DNA of 64,000 bases, taken from assembly GCA_034437695.1 (NCBI GenBank), contig DAOTTJ010000047.1:8764-72763 (forward strand), written 5' to 3'. Below, piece by piece: positions 42,985 to 51,165 of the stretch. The notes under the pieces are model-generated. The model saw only the letters and a program-made list of their open reading frames with translations. It ran no database searches and had not been told where the DNA came from. Source of the DNA: Paraktedonobacter sp034437695. GTDB taxonomy: Bacteria; Chloroflexota; Ktedonobacteria; Ktedonobacterales; Ktedonobacteraceae. The position numbers were made by a program, and so were the translations under genes. Every line of letters starts with the position of its first letter. The first letter of the stretch is position 1.

Positions 42985-44295
42985 TCAGGACTCGTGTTCG
43001 CTTTTGCTCCACCAGGGTAAGAGAAGCGACAGGCCGATGCCCTGACCCAGCAGGGTCACCAGCACTACGCCATAGACCATACCTTCTAGCAAGCCACGGT
43101 CGGGCAGTGTAAGGGGGAGACTCAGCATCAACGCCACCGAGAGTGCGCCGCGCAGACCCGAGAGCAGAAGGATGGGTCGCCAGCGACGAGGCAGCGGTTC
43201 TGGACGCGCGAAGAGTGAGGGGGACGGCTTGGTGAGTCTCTGCCTGGCGAAGCGGTGGGCAAAGGCGTCGTAGAGCGGCAGCAGGAGGTAGATCATGGCG
43301 GCGCGACCGATGATGACGCCGAGCAAGGCAAGGCCGAGGCTGGGTAAGGCGCGAAAGAGGGCGCTTTCGCCAATCTGGATGCCCAGGAAGAGGAAGAGCA
43401 ACGAGTTGGCAAAGTAGCTAAGAAAATCCCATACCTCGTGAGTCGCCTCGCGTGCGCGGTCGGAGAGGCCCGTTTGCCGACCATAGCTGCCCAGGACGAG
43501 GCCCGCAACCACGACCGCGAGCAGTCCCGAGGTGTGAAGCCAGACCCCAAGCAAGTAGACCCCATAGGCGGTACTCACCGTTGCGGTCATCTCGATCAGA
43601 TGGTCGTCAACCAGGCGCAACAGGCGCGAAACCACGAAACCTAGACCTAGACCGAGCAGTAGACCGCCGAGCAGCAACCAGACGATCTCCAGCACACTCA
43701 TCCACCCCGGAGTTCCTGTCCCACCCGGCGAGACCAGCAGCAGACCGAGCACCAGGGTAAAGATGGCGGCTCCGACTCCATCGTTGAAGAGACTCTCGCC
43801 CTCGACAATCGTGCGCAGCCGATCGGAGAGACCCATCTGACGTAAAAGGGCCAGCACGGCAATCGGATCGGTCGGCGAGATCATCGCTCCCAGCAGTAGA
43901 GCAAGCAACCAGGGAAGTCCGATCGTCCAGTGCAGAAGCGCGGCGACGATGAAGACCGCGAGAAACAGACCCGGCACCGCGAGCAAGAGCACGATAAGCC
44001 AGTTGGCGGTCAGTAGCTTTACATCCACGTTCCAGGCTCCTTCAAAGAGCAGGGCCGGAAGAAAGAGAAAGACAACGACATCTGGACTTAAACGCACATC
44101 CGGCAAAAACGGCGAAAAGCCAATCAGGAGGCCTACGACCACCAGCACAAGCGTATACGGCAGACGGAGCGGGCGCGAGATGAGGGCGACAACCAGAGTA
44201 ATCAGGACCAGCAGAACCAGGAGTTGGACGCTGTGCTCGGTGTCGTCACCGGCCAGCAAGAGACTCGCGAGAGCCAGAGGGAACGCGTGGTGCAT
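42985..44295 (-). CDS. CPA1 family Na+(K+)/H+ antiporter
   Basis: 436 residues with about 12 membrane helices. ATG 44295 (MHHAFPLALAS) has AAGGAG eight bases upstream. Family motifs: GLLIGFSPFLPDVRLSPDVV, LPALLFEGAWNVDVKLL, AMISPTDPIAVLALL with the ion-binding TDP, VEGESLFNDGVGAAIF with the ND pair, and LLLSGLRGALSVALMLSLP near the end. This is the NhaP/CPA1 branch, an electroneutral exchanger in the cytoplasmic membrane for Na+ and pH balance. No cytoplasmic regulatory domain follows. It lies 160 bases after the TIR protein gene on the same strand. Confidence 0.92.
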   Translation of the reverse strand: MHHAFPLALASLLLAGDDTEHSVQLLVLLVLITLVVALISRPLRLPYTLVLVVVGLLIGFSPFLPDVRLSPDVVVFLFLPALLFEGAWNVDVKLLTANWLIVLLLAVPGLFLAVFIVAALLHWTIGLPWLLALLLGAMISPTDPIAVLALLRQMGLSDRLRTIVEGESLFNDGVGAAIFTLVLGLLLVSPGGTGTPGWMSVLEIVWLLLGGLLLGLGLGFVVSRLLRLVDDHLIEMTATVSTAYGVYLLGVWLHTSGLLAVVVAGLVLGSYGRQTGLSDRAREATHEVWDFLSYFANSLLFLFLGIQIGESALFRALPSLGLALLGVIIGRAAMIYLLLPLYDAFAHRFARQRLTKPSPSLFARPEPLPRRWRPILLLSGLRGALSVALMLSLPLTLPDRGLLEGMVYGVVLVTLLGQGIGLSLLLPWWSKSEHES

Positions 44296-44455
44296 CGAGA
44301 ACTCCTTACAAACAAGACACAAAAACACCGGGACCTGCCGACTAGGCTTCCCGGCGCTCCGTATACAGCAACGTGTATCATACCCGCGCAGGCGGAAACA
44401 AGGTGGCGACTGGCACATAGCGAGCGCATGTTAGAAGAGTGCAGAAGAGGTTGAG

Positions 44456-45406
44456 CTAGACCGACCCCCAGCGAGTAATTTTCCACACTCCCTGGACCTT
44501 CTCAATCCAGAACTGTGTTTGGTCAGGAACATTCGGATCGACCTCCGGTGTAATATAGGTAATAATACCAGTGAAAACATTTGTATTCGCGACTCTTTGA
44601 ACGGTTCCATCAGTACATTTTGTGATGTTTTCTGCTGACCAGCCTCTTATAATGCCCTCGAAGCCTCCGTTATTCTTTTGAGTCAGAGGTGCAATCAATG
44701 CATAAGCATCAGGATACTCACCTTTTTGTAGATCATCGCAAAAGCGGTGCAGGATTTGTTGGGGCTGTAAATTGTCAGATGGCGCTCCTTGCGAAGATGC
44801 TCCTACTGTTTTTACTACTAATAAAAGGGCTACGCAAAGGCAGAAAAACAGCAGACAATACAACCATAGAGAAAAACCTTTCACCTTCCGCTGGAGAAGA
44901 TGAACGGCAGCAAGTAGTTGAACTCTTTTTTGGGGTAGCGGTGTTTGAGGAAACATTGATGCCAGGAGTTCCCGGAGATCGTGAACGCAGGAGCACCAAC
45001 CTTCCTCTTTGTCTTGCCAGGACTTTATGGGTATTTTATTCGCAGGCAGATAGGGGAGTTCTCTTATAGAAGCGTCTTCTTCCCAAGCAAACGGGCGGAC
45101 AATCAAAAGGATCGCCCGTGCAGTTCCATCTCGATTACGTTGGAGTACCCTTTCCATCAGGGTATTCTCACCGGTCATCATCGTTTGATAAAAACGAGAA
45201 GTCAGGAAGATAATAATGCAATCGTCATGCTCCACGTGTGCTAAAAGTTGGTCCTTCGACTCCCCAGCCTGGAGATACTTTATAGACCAGTAGGTAAATT
45301 GTCCATTCCGACGAAGAGGAAGGAGATGCTTTTCCCATTCATTTAGCAGCTCAATATCATCTATACAAAAGAGCGTCATAAGACGAGGGACGTTCTGCTG
45401 GGACAT
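44456..45406 (-). CDS. TIR domain protein with membrane anchor and outer domain
   Basis: 316 residues. Residues about 8-150 form a TIR-like domain: RLMTLFCIDDIELLNEWEKHL, WSIKYLQAGESKDQLLAHVEHDDCIIIFLTSRFY, then MERVLQRNRDGTARAILLIVRPFAWE. The Glu of MERVLQR sits where catalytic Glu of TIR NADases is found. One membrane helix follows (FSLWLYCLLFFCLCVALLLVV, about 178-198). The last 110 residues resemble an NTF2-like/DUF4878 domain (QQILHRFCDDLQKGEYPDAYALIAPLTQ, FWIEKVQGVWKITRWG), probably outside. The start has AGGAGG but 14 bases away. TIR domains can be NAD-cleaving enzymes or adaptors; the combination with a membrane helix and an outer domain suggests a surface sensor. Confidence 0.75.
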   Translation of the reverse strand: MSQQNVPRLMTLFCIDDIELLNEWEKHLLPLRRNGQFTYWSIKYLQAGESKDQLLAHVEHDDCIIIFLTSRFYQTMMTGENTLMERVLQRNRDGTARAILLIVRPFAWEEDASIRELPYLPANKIPIKSWQDKEEGWCSCVHDLRELLASMFPQTPLPQKRVQLLAAVHLLQRKVKGFSLWLYCLLFFCLCVALLLVVKTVGASSQGAPSDNLQPQQILHRFCDDLQKGEYPDAYALIAPLTQKNNGGFEGIIRGWSAENITKCTDGTVQRVANTNVFTGIITYITPEVDPNVPDQTQFWIEKVQGVWKITRWGSV

Positions 45407-45736
45407 GTGTTGACTTTGATCCTCCTTTCTATGTTTAATTATTTCGCTTGCTAGTATAACATCGTTTATCTATGGATGCAATAATGAAAAGATATCGATG
45501 AAAGAAAGGCATTTTCATAGAACATCGTATTAAAAGTGCTTGATATAGCAAAAGCTGACATTCGTGGCCTCCAAGCTGCGATAAAGATTGTTACAAGGAA
45601 GCTTCGGGGGGATAGGCAAATGGCGCAGATAGCCCTCGTAGTAGAAGAGAGCTATCCTGGCACGATGACTTTTGCTACTGGTCTGGAGAAGAGAGATTTT
45701 GTAGTGGTTTAAGAGACCTTTCTGTCGAAGGGAAAG
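45407..45736. other. Gap with one very short frame
   Basis: AT-rich and without a recognised gene. The exception is the 30-codon frame at 45620-45712. Confidence 0.4.
45620..45712 (+). CDS. Possible 30-residue fragment like a response-regulator start
   Basis: ATG 45620 with GGGGGG upstream; the peptide (IALVVEESYPGTMTFATGLE) recalls the first beta-alpha unit of a receiver domain, then stops at TAA. It may be a remnant, or chance. Confidence 0.2.
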   Translation: MAQIALVVEESYPGTMTFATGLEKRDFVVV

Positions 45737-46228
45737 CTAGATGTCCGGTGCCTGAAGGCCGTGCATGCCCAACGAGTAGCCAATTTCGCCACCGTGATGC
45801 AGGTCATGCTCGATGACGTGCCAGATAACCCAGCCGCGCATATACGTATCTATCTTGCCATCTTCCAACTTGTCCTCGAAGAGGACTTGCAGGTCGGCGG
45901 GGGTGTAGTGTGCCAGCGCCTCCTGTATCGTCTGCCAGGTGGCCGCTAATCCGTGTACTAGTTCACTGGCAGAGCGCGTTGGACTGCCCGGTTCATTCCA
46001 GGAAGAGAACTCGGCGAAGGCATCATCCCCCTCTTGCAGAACGTGGTGATACCAGCCGGCACGCACTGCTATAATGTGAAGCGCCAGTTCCTCGATGGAA
46101 CGCAGATTGGGCGCAGCACGCAACGCAAGCTGCTCAACTGATAAAGGTGCAAGAGCTTTGCTCAATTCGTTCTGATAGGTTTGCCAGCCTTCAGTCATAA
46201 TGGCAAGGGTTCTATTTGTCTCGCTCAT
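45737..46228 (-). CDS. DinB family protein
   Basis: 163 residues. ATG 46228 (MSETNRTLAIM) has GAAGGAGC seven bases upstream. It is a four-helix-bundle DinB/YfiT-like protein: the metal-ligand His residues are visible in LALHIIAVRAGWYHHVLQEG and in WHVIEHDLHHGGEIGYSLGMHG, where HDLHHGGE is the family signature. Members are metal-dependent hydrolases or thiol transferases using bacillithiol or mycothiol. The exact reaction is unknown. It stands alone. Confidence 0.87.
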   Translation of the reverse strand: MSETNRTLAIMTEGWQTYQNELSKALAPLSVEQLALRAAPNLRSIEELALHIIAVRAGWYHHVLQEGDDAFAEFSSWNEPGSPTRSASELVHGLAATWQTIQEALAHYTPADLQVLFEDKLEDGKIDTYMRGWVIWHVIEHDLHHGGEIGYSLGMHGLQAPDI

Positions 46229-46391
46229 GAATAACGCTCCTTCATGCATCTCCGTCGATCCTTATAGAGAGGATCAATCAACGTCTTCTGAATCACATCC
46301 TACCAGTGAAAGAGGTCAGAAGAAGCCCTCATTTGAACATCTCTGTTTGAGCATTCCTCCCCTTATTCATGAAACTGAGGGTGTTTGAAGG

Positions 46392-47612
46392 TCAGCGATT
46401 GGATGAAGCACTGGGTTCAAGCGTCGCAGGAAACTGATCGTTCTGCGGGGGTTGGTCTCTGCTCACTGCGCGGGCGCAGAGAGCCGCACACAGACTCAGC
46501 GCGACGACAAAGCCGAGGGCGAGACGCAGGCTCAGTGCGTTTGCGATAAAACCGATAACGGGGGGTCCGACCAGGAATCCCAGATAGCCACAGGTAGCGA
46601 CCGCAGCAATCGCCGTGCCAGCCGCTTGCTTCGTGGTGCGGCTGGCGGCACTGAGCGTCAGTGGGAAGACCACAGAGATGCCTGCACCCACCAGACCGAA
46701 GCCGAGCAGCGCGATTGGCACCCAGAGCACAATCAGAGCAAGCGTGAGTCCTATTGCAGCCAGGAGTCCTCCCAGTTGCATCAGGGTCCTTGCGCCCAGA
46801 CGCGTCGTCAGTCGATCGCCCATCCCGCGGCCCAGCGCCATCACCACCGAGAAAGCTGCATAGCCAATCGCGGCAAGTCCCACGCCAGTGTGCAGGGTTC
46901 CATTGAGATAGATCGCGCTCCAATCGGCGATCGCTCCCTCGGTCAGCACGACACAAAAAGCCACCAGACCCAGGACCAGAATGGCCCGCGTGGGGCGAGC
47001 AAATGCGACTGCCGTTGGCTGAGCCTCCGTGCTGGCGGGCAAGAGGAGACGCGTGATGGAGAGCGTCAGGATGGCGCAAAAGAGAGCGATCGCAAGAAAA
47101 TGGGGCAAGAGCGCCAGATTGTGCGAGGCCGCCAGACCGCCAAGCAGCGCCCCGAGCAGTCCGCCAAGACTAAAACAGGCGTGGAACGAATTGAGGATTG
47201 GGCGACCATAGCGCCGCTCGACAGCTACCCCCTGCGTGTTCATCGCCACATCCATCGATCCGTTGCTGGCCCCGAAAAGTACAAGCGCCGGCACGAGCAA
47301 GGGCAGAGTTGATGGGAGGGCCAGCAGTGCAAGCACAAGACAGAGGATCAAGGCCGCGATTATCGTGACGGATCGACTGCCGAAACGAGCGGCAAGATAA
47401 CCGGACAGGTTCATTGCGACCAGCGCACCAACGGCGATGCCAAGCAGTGCAAGACCAAGTTCGGCCGGGCTAAGCGCAAGTTTGGCCTGGACGGACGGAA
47501 TGCGTGTCGCCCAGGTGGCAAGGATCACGCCATTGAGAAAAAAGAGCAGCGCCACTGCATACCGCGCAGCTCGTGGCACCGGTAAAATCGTCTGAGTCTG
47601 ATTGCCTGACAT
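46392..47612 (-). CDS. MFS transporter (YbjJ-like)
   Basis: 406 residues and 12 membrane helices, with GGGGAA before ATG 47612. Early motifs: FFLNGVILATWATRIPSVQAKLAL and ARFGSR, then GASNGSMDVAMNTQGVAVERRYGRPILNSFHACFSLGG, which is typical of the YbjJ branch of the fucose-permease-like MFS proteins. The substrate of that branch is not settled. It is divergent from a DeoR regulator with a long inverted repeat in the shared 135 bases, so a sugar or sugar-phosphate signal is plausible. Confidence 0.9.
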   Translation of the reverse strand: MSGNQTQTILPVPRAARYAVALLFFLNGVILATWATRIPSVQAKLALSPAELGLALLGIAVGALVAMNLSGYLAARFGSRSVTIIAALILCLVLALLALPSTLPLLVPALVLFGASNGSMDVAMNTQGVAVERRYGRPILNSFHACFSLGGLLGALLGGLAASHNLALLPHFLAIALFCAILTLSITRLLLPASTEAQPTAVAFARPTRAILVLGLVAFCVVLTEGAIADWSAIYLNGTLHTGVGLAAIGYAAFSVVMALGRGMGDRLTTRLGARTLMQLGGLLAAIGLTLALIVLWVPIALLGFGLVGAGISVVFPLTLSAASRTTKQAAGTAIAAVATCGYLGFLVGPPVIGFIANALSLRLALGFVVALSLCAALCARAVSRDQPPQNDQFPATLEPSASSNR

Positions 47613-47686
47613 CGCTGTTCCCCATCATAAATGTTCTTGACAGAACTTCTAAAAACGCATAAAATTGCAATTTAGAAAAGTATACC

Positions 47687-47732
47687 CGCACAAACACGCG
47701 AAGTCAAGCTAGTATACACGCGTGTTTGTGCG
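47687..47732. promoter_or_regulatory. Long inverted repeat, probable DeoR operator
   Basis: CGCACAAACACGCG (47687-47700) and its perfect inverse CGCGTGTTTGTGCG (47719-47732), with an 18-base spacer. The centres are 32 bases apart, about three DNA turns, fitting a dimer or tetramer regulator. It ends 15 bases before the deoR-type gene and lies 75 bases upstream of the MFS gene. Confidence 0.75.
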
Positions 47733-47747
47733 AGAAAAAGGGACCAT

Positions 47748-48512
47748 ATGCTGAAAGAGGAACGTCAACACATCATCCTTGCGATGGTGCACCAGGATGG
47801 GAAGGTCCTGGTCACCGAGCTGATCAGCCGCTTCAACGTCTCGGAGGATACCATTCGGCGCGACCTCAACGATCTCGCCGAGGAGGGAACGCTTCAGCGC
47901 GTTCACGGGGGAGCACTGCCGCGCTCGCCTTCTCTGCCGTACGGGCAGCGTGTACAGGAAGGGAGCGTGAGCAAGAAGGCACTTGCTGAGACCGCCGCTC
48001 GCTTCATTCAGGATAGGCAGGTGGTACTGATGGACAGCGGGAGCACCGTGCTTGAAGTGGTGGCCTACCTTCCCACGAATTTACGCGCAACCATCGTCAC
48101 CAACAGCCTGCCAGTCGCGGTAGCGCTCACCGGGCATACAGGCATCGAGGTCCAGGTGCTGGGCGGACGGCTCAAGAAAGACGCCCAGGCGATGGTAGGC
48201 GTGCCTGTCGTAGAAGCCTTGCGCCGCCTACGGGCCGATCTATGCTTGCTCGGCGTCTGCAATCTGCATCCCGAGGTTGGGATCAGCATGCTCGACGCCG
48301 AGGAGGCCTATGTCAAACGGGCAATGATTGAGCAGGCAGCCGAAGTGATCGCAGTCGCCGAAGGAGCAAAGCTGGGAACAGCCGCGCCATACGTGATTGG
48401 TCCGATCAGCACGCTGACCTATTTAGTGACTGAGAGTTCAGTCGAACAACGCGTGCGTGCAGCCTATGAAGAGCGCGGGGTCATCGTCGTGAGCGGTGAG
48501 ACGCGCGATTGA
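47748..48512 (+). CDS. DeoR family transcriptional regulator
   Basis: 254 residues with AAAGGGA five bases before ATG 47748. The N-terminal winged HTH is typical: ERQHIILAMVHQDGKVLVTELISRFNVSEDTIRRDLNDLAEEGTLQRVHGGAL. The sugar-phosphate-sensing domain follows, with VLMDSGSTVLEVVAYL, IVTNSLPVAVALTGH, VQVLGGRLKKDAQAMVG, and the end block DAEEAYVKRAMIEQAAEVIAVAEGAKLG. DeoR members repress sugar use genes and are released by sugar phosphates. It is divergent from the MFS gene, whose operator-like inverted repeat lies between. Its last 49 bases overlap the convergent LanM-chimera frame. Confidence 0.92.
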   Translation: MLKEERQHIILAMVHQDGKVLVTELISRFNVSEDTIRRDLNDLAEEGTLQRVHGGALPRSPSLPYGQRVQEGSVSKKALAETAARFIQDRQVVLMDSGSTVLEVVAYLPTNLRATIVTNSLPVAVALTGHTGIEVQVLGGRLKKDAQAMVGVPVVEALRRLRADLCLLGVCNLHPEVGISMLDAEEAYVKRAMIEQAAEVIAVAEGAKLGTAAPYVIGPISTLTYLVTESSVEQRVRAAYEERGVIVVSGETRD

Positions 48513-49635
48513 CCGGTCGATGGTGAAAAATCCTCGTGTCGCAGCAGCAAGATCGAAGGTGTGGCCGGATTATGCAAGCGTACGTAAAAGTAACCGATGC
48601 CGGCCAGACCAAGCATCAGGCCCGGCGTCTCGCCCGCAGTCACGCCGCACGACCATATACCGCCTCGACGCCTGGCGATCTCGTATCCAGTCTCGCCAAC
48701 GGCCAGGGCCAGCACGGCTGCGGGTCCTGCCGCCTGACGCGCGTAGAGAAGGATCTCGGCATTCCCGGTGAGGCCGTGACACAGGGAGAAGTTCCCATTG
48801 CCAGTGGCGAGTGCGGTCTCGATCATGGTCGCGGTTGTACGTAGCGCAACGCTTGCCTCGGCTTTGCAGTTTGCATCGTCCAGGATCTCGTATGCCCGCA
48901 GACGGGTCAGACCGATGCCTGGCGCACCGTGGCACCAGAAGGTAGAGAACGTCAGGGGAGGTCGCTGCCGTTTGCTGCGCCGGCTCTCCTCGCGAAAATC
49001 TGGCCAGTTGCCTTGCTCGGCGTTAAACCAGAAACGCTCGTAGGCGAAGGCGTCTTCTGCCGCTCGACGATACCTGGTCTCGCCCAGACCGGCAAGTTCC
49101 CAGTCGACCAGTTTCAACCTCGTCTTGCGCCGCACAGACCCGGACCCTGGCGCGAAGACTATCCAGTTGTCCCACTTGATATCAAAGTAGATAAGGCGGT
49201 CGGCCTGCCAGTCTTGCCACAGATTGTCCAGCAGTTGCGAGAACTCCGATGAGTGCTGAAGCAGCTTGACGAGTTGCAGTTTCGCCTGGCTGGCATCCCA
49301 GAATATCCAGAGACGGGGACGATGGATAGTGAGTATCCACGCCGGCTGACCGGAAAACCAGGCATCGTGCTCTCTATAGCTTTCGCTCAGCGGCTGGCTA
49401 TGGAGCGCACCCAGTGCTTTTCCCATCGTGGCGGCGAGTCTGGGCGAGAAGCGGCTCTGGCGAGCGTGATACTGGCGCAGATCCTCCGCAGCGCATCATA
49501 TCCATAAAAATGCGGTATATAGGGAGCGAGCAGCGGGTCAGCGTCCCGCAAGCGTCGATAGATCTCGGCCTCGTGAGCGATTGTCTCAGCTTTATCGGGA
49601 CTCGACCCTTGCTTGACAATGTCTCTTGTGCTCAC
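48464..49635 (-). pseudogene. Kinase / lanthionine-synthetase chimera
   Basis: The first part is the C-terminal half of an aminoglycoside-phosphotransferase-like kinase: IVKQGSSPDKAETIAHEAEIYRRL, DADPLLAPYIPHFYGYD, then, after a frameshift near 49495, GKALGALHSQPLSESYREHD, YFDIKWDNWIVF and LKLVDWELAGLGE (catalytic and metal motifs). At about 49085 the frame passes directly into the last third of a LanM-type cyclase: AAEDAFAYERFWFNAEQGNWPDFRE, WCHGAPGIGLTRLR (Zn Cys), SLCHGLTGN (Zn Cys-His), and TPGLMLGLAGIGYFYVRL. The dehydratase and the front of the cyclase are missing. A deletion probably joined two neighbouring genes of a lanthipeptide locus. No precursor peptide or transporter remains. 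Confidence 0.75.
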
Positions 49636-49640
49636 ATATA

Positions 49641-49682
49641 CTAACTCTGGTTGTAATACTATTTGTTACAACCGGAAGTTAG
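49641..49682. promoter_or_regulatory. Two-part inverted repeat upstream of an SDR
   Basis: CTAACT (49641-49646) and GGTTGTAA (49649-49656) are mirrored by TTACAACC (49666-49673) and AGTTAG (49677-49682). It ends 25 bases before ATG 49708. No regulator gene is adjacent, so the binding protein would be encoded elsewhere. Confidence 0.6.
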
Positions 49683-49707
49683 ATCGTGTCGAGATTGGAA
49701 GATATTC

Positions 49708-50610
49708 ATGGCTCAAACAATTCTTGTCACTGGCAGTACTAGTGGCTTTGGTCGGCTGACCATTGAAACCCTGGCTCGCCAGGGGCATATAGTTTTTGCG
49801 GGAATGCGGGCGGTGACGGGCAAGAATGCCTCTGCGGCGCAAGAAGTACGTATGCTGGCGGAACAGGAAAAACTGGCCCTGCACGTTGTCGAAATCGATG
49901 TCACCGACGACGCGTCTGTCGAGCAAGCAATCGCGTCTCTCATCGAGAGCACAGGGCGCATTGATGTGGTGGTCAACAACGCCGGGGTATCGTATAGTGG
50001 CCCGATCGAAGCGTTCACTATAGAGCAGGCGCAAAAGCAGTTCGACACCAACGTCTTCAGCGTCTTGCGCGTGAACCGTGCGGCTCTGCCGTATATGCGC
50101 AAGCAGGGGAGCGGTTTGCTGGTGCAGATCGGGTCGATAGCTGGGCGCGTGGCGTTGCCTTTTCTCGGACTGTACGGCTCGACGAAGTTTGCCCTGGAAG
50201 GTATTACCGAGTCGTATAGCTATGAACTCGCGCCCTTTGGCATCGACGCTGCGATCATCGAGCCTGGAACCTTCCCAACCTCGATCGGCGCGAATCGCCA
50301 GGGCGCAGCGGATAGCGAGCGCACCGCTCTCTACCAGACTGCGATGGGCGATTTTGCCCGGTCGTTCCAGGCGGAAAACCGCTCAACGCCCCCCAATCCA
50401 CAGGATGTAGCCGACGCGGTGGCCAGCGTCATCGCGCAACCAGCCGGCGAGCGCACCCTGCGTACGGTGGTTGCGACTCCCACGCAGCGTCAGGCCCCGC
50501 AGGCTATCAACGAGGTGGCAGCGCGAGTAACCAGTTCCTATTTGGAAACGCTCGCGATGCCACGTCCAGCAAGGGCGGCACAACAGGAAGGGAAGGATCG
50601 CGTCCTATGA
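49708..50610 (+). CDS. Short-chain dehydrogenase/reductase
   Basis: 300 residues from ATG 49708 (MAQTILVTGSTSGFG), with GGAAGAT seven bases upstream. Motifs: cofactor TGSTSGFG near residue 8, EIDVTDDASVE near 69, NNAGVSYSGPIE near 99, the Ser in VQIGSIAGRVALP, and YGSTKFALEGI for Tyr-Lys near 166. The C-terminal helix IPAQPAGERTLRTVV-like part is usual for 17-beta-HSD-like classical SDRs. The substrate is unknown. It is controlled by the inverted repeat at 49641-49682 and is convergent with the lipoprotein gene by a six-base overlap. Confidence 0.9.
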   Translation: MAQTILVTGSTSGFGRLTIETLARQGHIVFAGMRAVTGKNASAAQEVRMLAEQEKLALHVVEIDVTDDASVEQAIASLIESTGRIDVVVNNAGVSYSGPIEAFTIEQAQKQFDTNVFSVLRVNRAALPYMRKQGSGLLVQIGSIAGRVALPFLGLYGSTKFALEGITESYSYELAPFGIDAAIIEPGTFPTSIGANRQGAADSERTALYQTAMGDFARSFQAENRSTPPNPQDVADAVASVIAQPAGERTLRTVVATPTQRQAPQAINEVAARVTSSYLETLAMPRPARAAQQEGKDRVL

Positions 50611-51111
50611 TGCATTGCTTGTGAGAGAGTTGACTTGCAGTGCCTGTTCTAAACTCTGGATAAACGCGTCGTCTAGCTGGCGTAGATCGGTCTGGCTGAC
50701 ATAGAGGATCTTGCATTCACCGGGGTCGAGGTTCATATGTCGGATCTCGGTTTCGCCCTGGCGAAAGTCCAGGTGATAGATCACGCCCAGGTCGTTCAGA
50801 CAGCTCTGACTGATACTGACCTGGGTGGCATAGGCGGGCAGGGCCAGCGCCATGCGATAGAGGTTCTGCACGCTGGCCACACCAGTGACCGTTTTATCGA
50901 TTGGCCCCAGGTTATTGGTGGGCGAAGGATCGGTGCGTGTCACCTCCAGAACGGTGGGTCCGTTTATCGTGGCAGGTGTCGGATTGTGCGAGGGGCTGGC
51001 AGAGGTTGGCGTAGAACCAGACGTGCTGGTCGATTGCGTGGACGCAGCGCTCCCACACGCAGTGAATAGCAGACCGAGAACGATACATAGAAGCAGAAAA
51101 CGGCGTCTCAT
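50605..51111 (-). CDS. Lipoprotein of unknown function
   Basis: 168 residues; AAGGAAAG precedes ATG 51111. A lipoprotein signal peptide ends in the lipobox LFTAC (Cys19), followed by a Ser/Thr/Pro-rich linker (20-50). The remaining 115 residues are a compact unknown domain (VASVQNLYRMALALPAYAT, LGVIYHLDFRQGETEIRHMNLDPGECKILYV), with two Cys that may form a disulfide. It is anchored to the outer face of the membrane. No neighbour suggests a role. Confidence 0.75.
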   Translation of the reverse strand: MRRRFLLLCIVLGLLFTACGSAASTQSTSTSGSTPTSASPSHNPTPATINGPTVLEVTRTDPSPTNNLGPIDKTVTGVASVQNLYRMALALPAYATQVSISQSCLNDLGVIYHLDFRQGETEIRHMNLDPGECKILYVSQTDLRQLDDAFIQSLEQALQVNSLTSNAS

Positions 51112-51165
51112 GCTAAAAATCTTTCCTTTAAATAGGTGAAATAGTTCTGTTCTGTTCTGTGAAAT

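Noticed and set aside
46452..47312. Open frame of about 285 codons on the plus strand
   Set aside because: Antisense to the MFS gene, Gln/Arg/Ser-rich, no motif.
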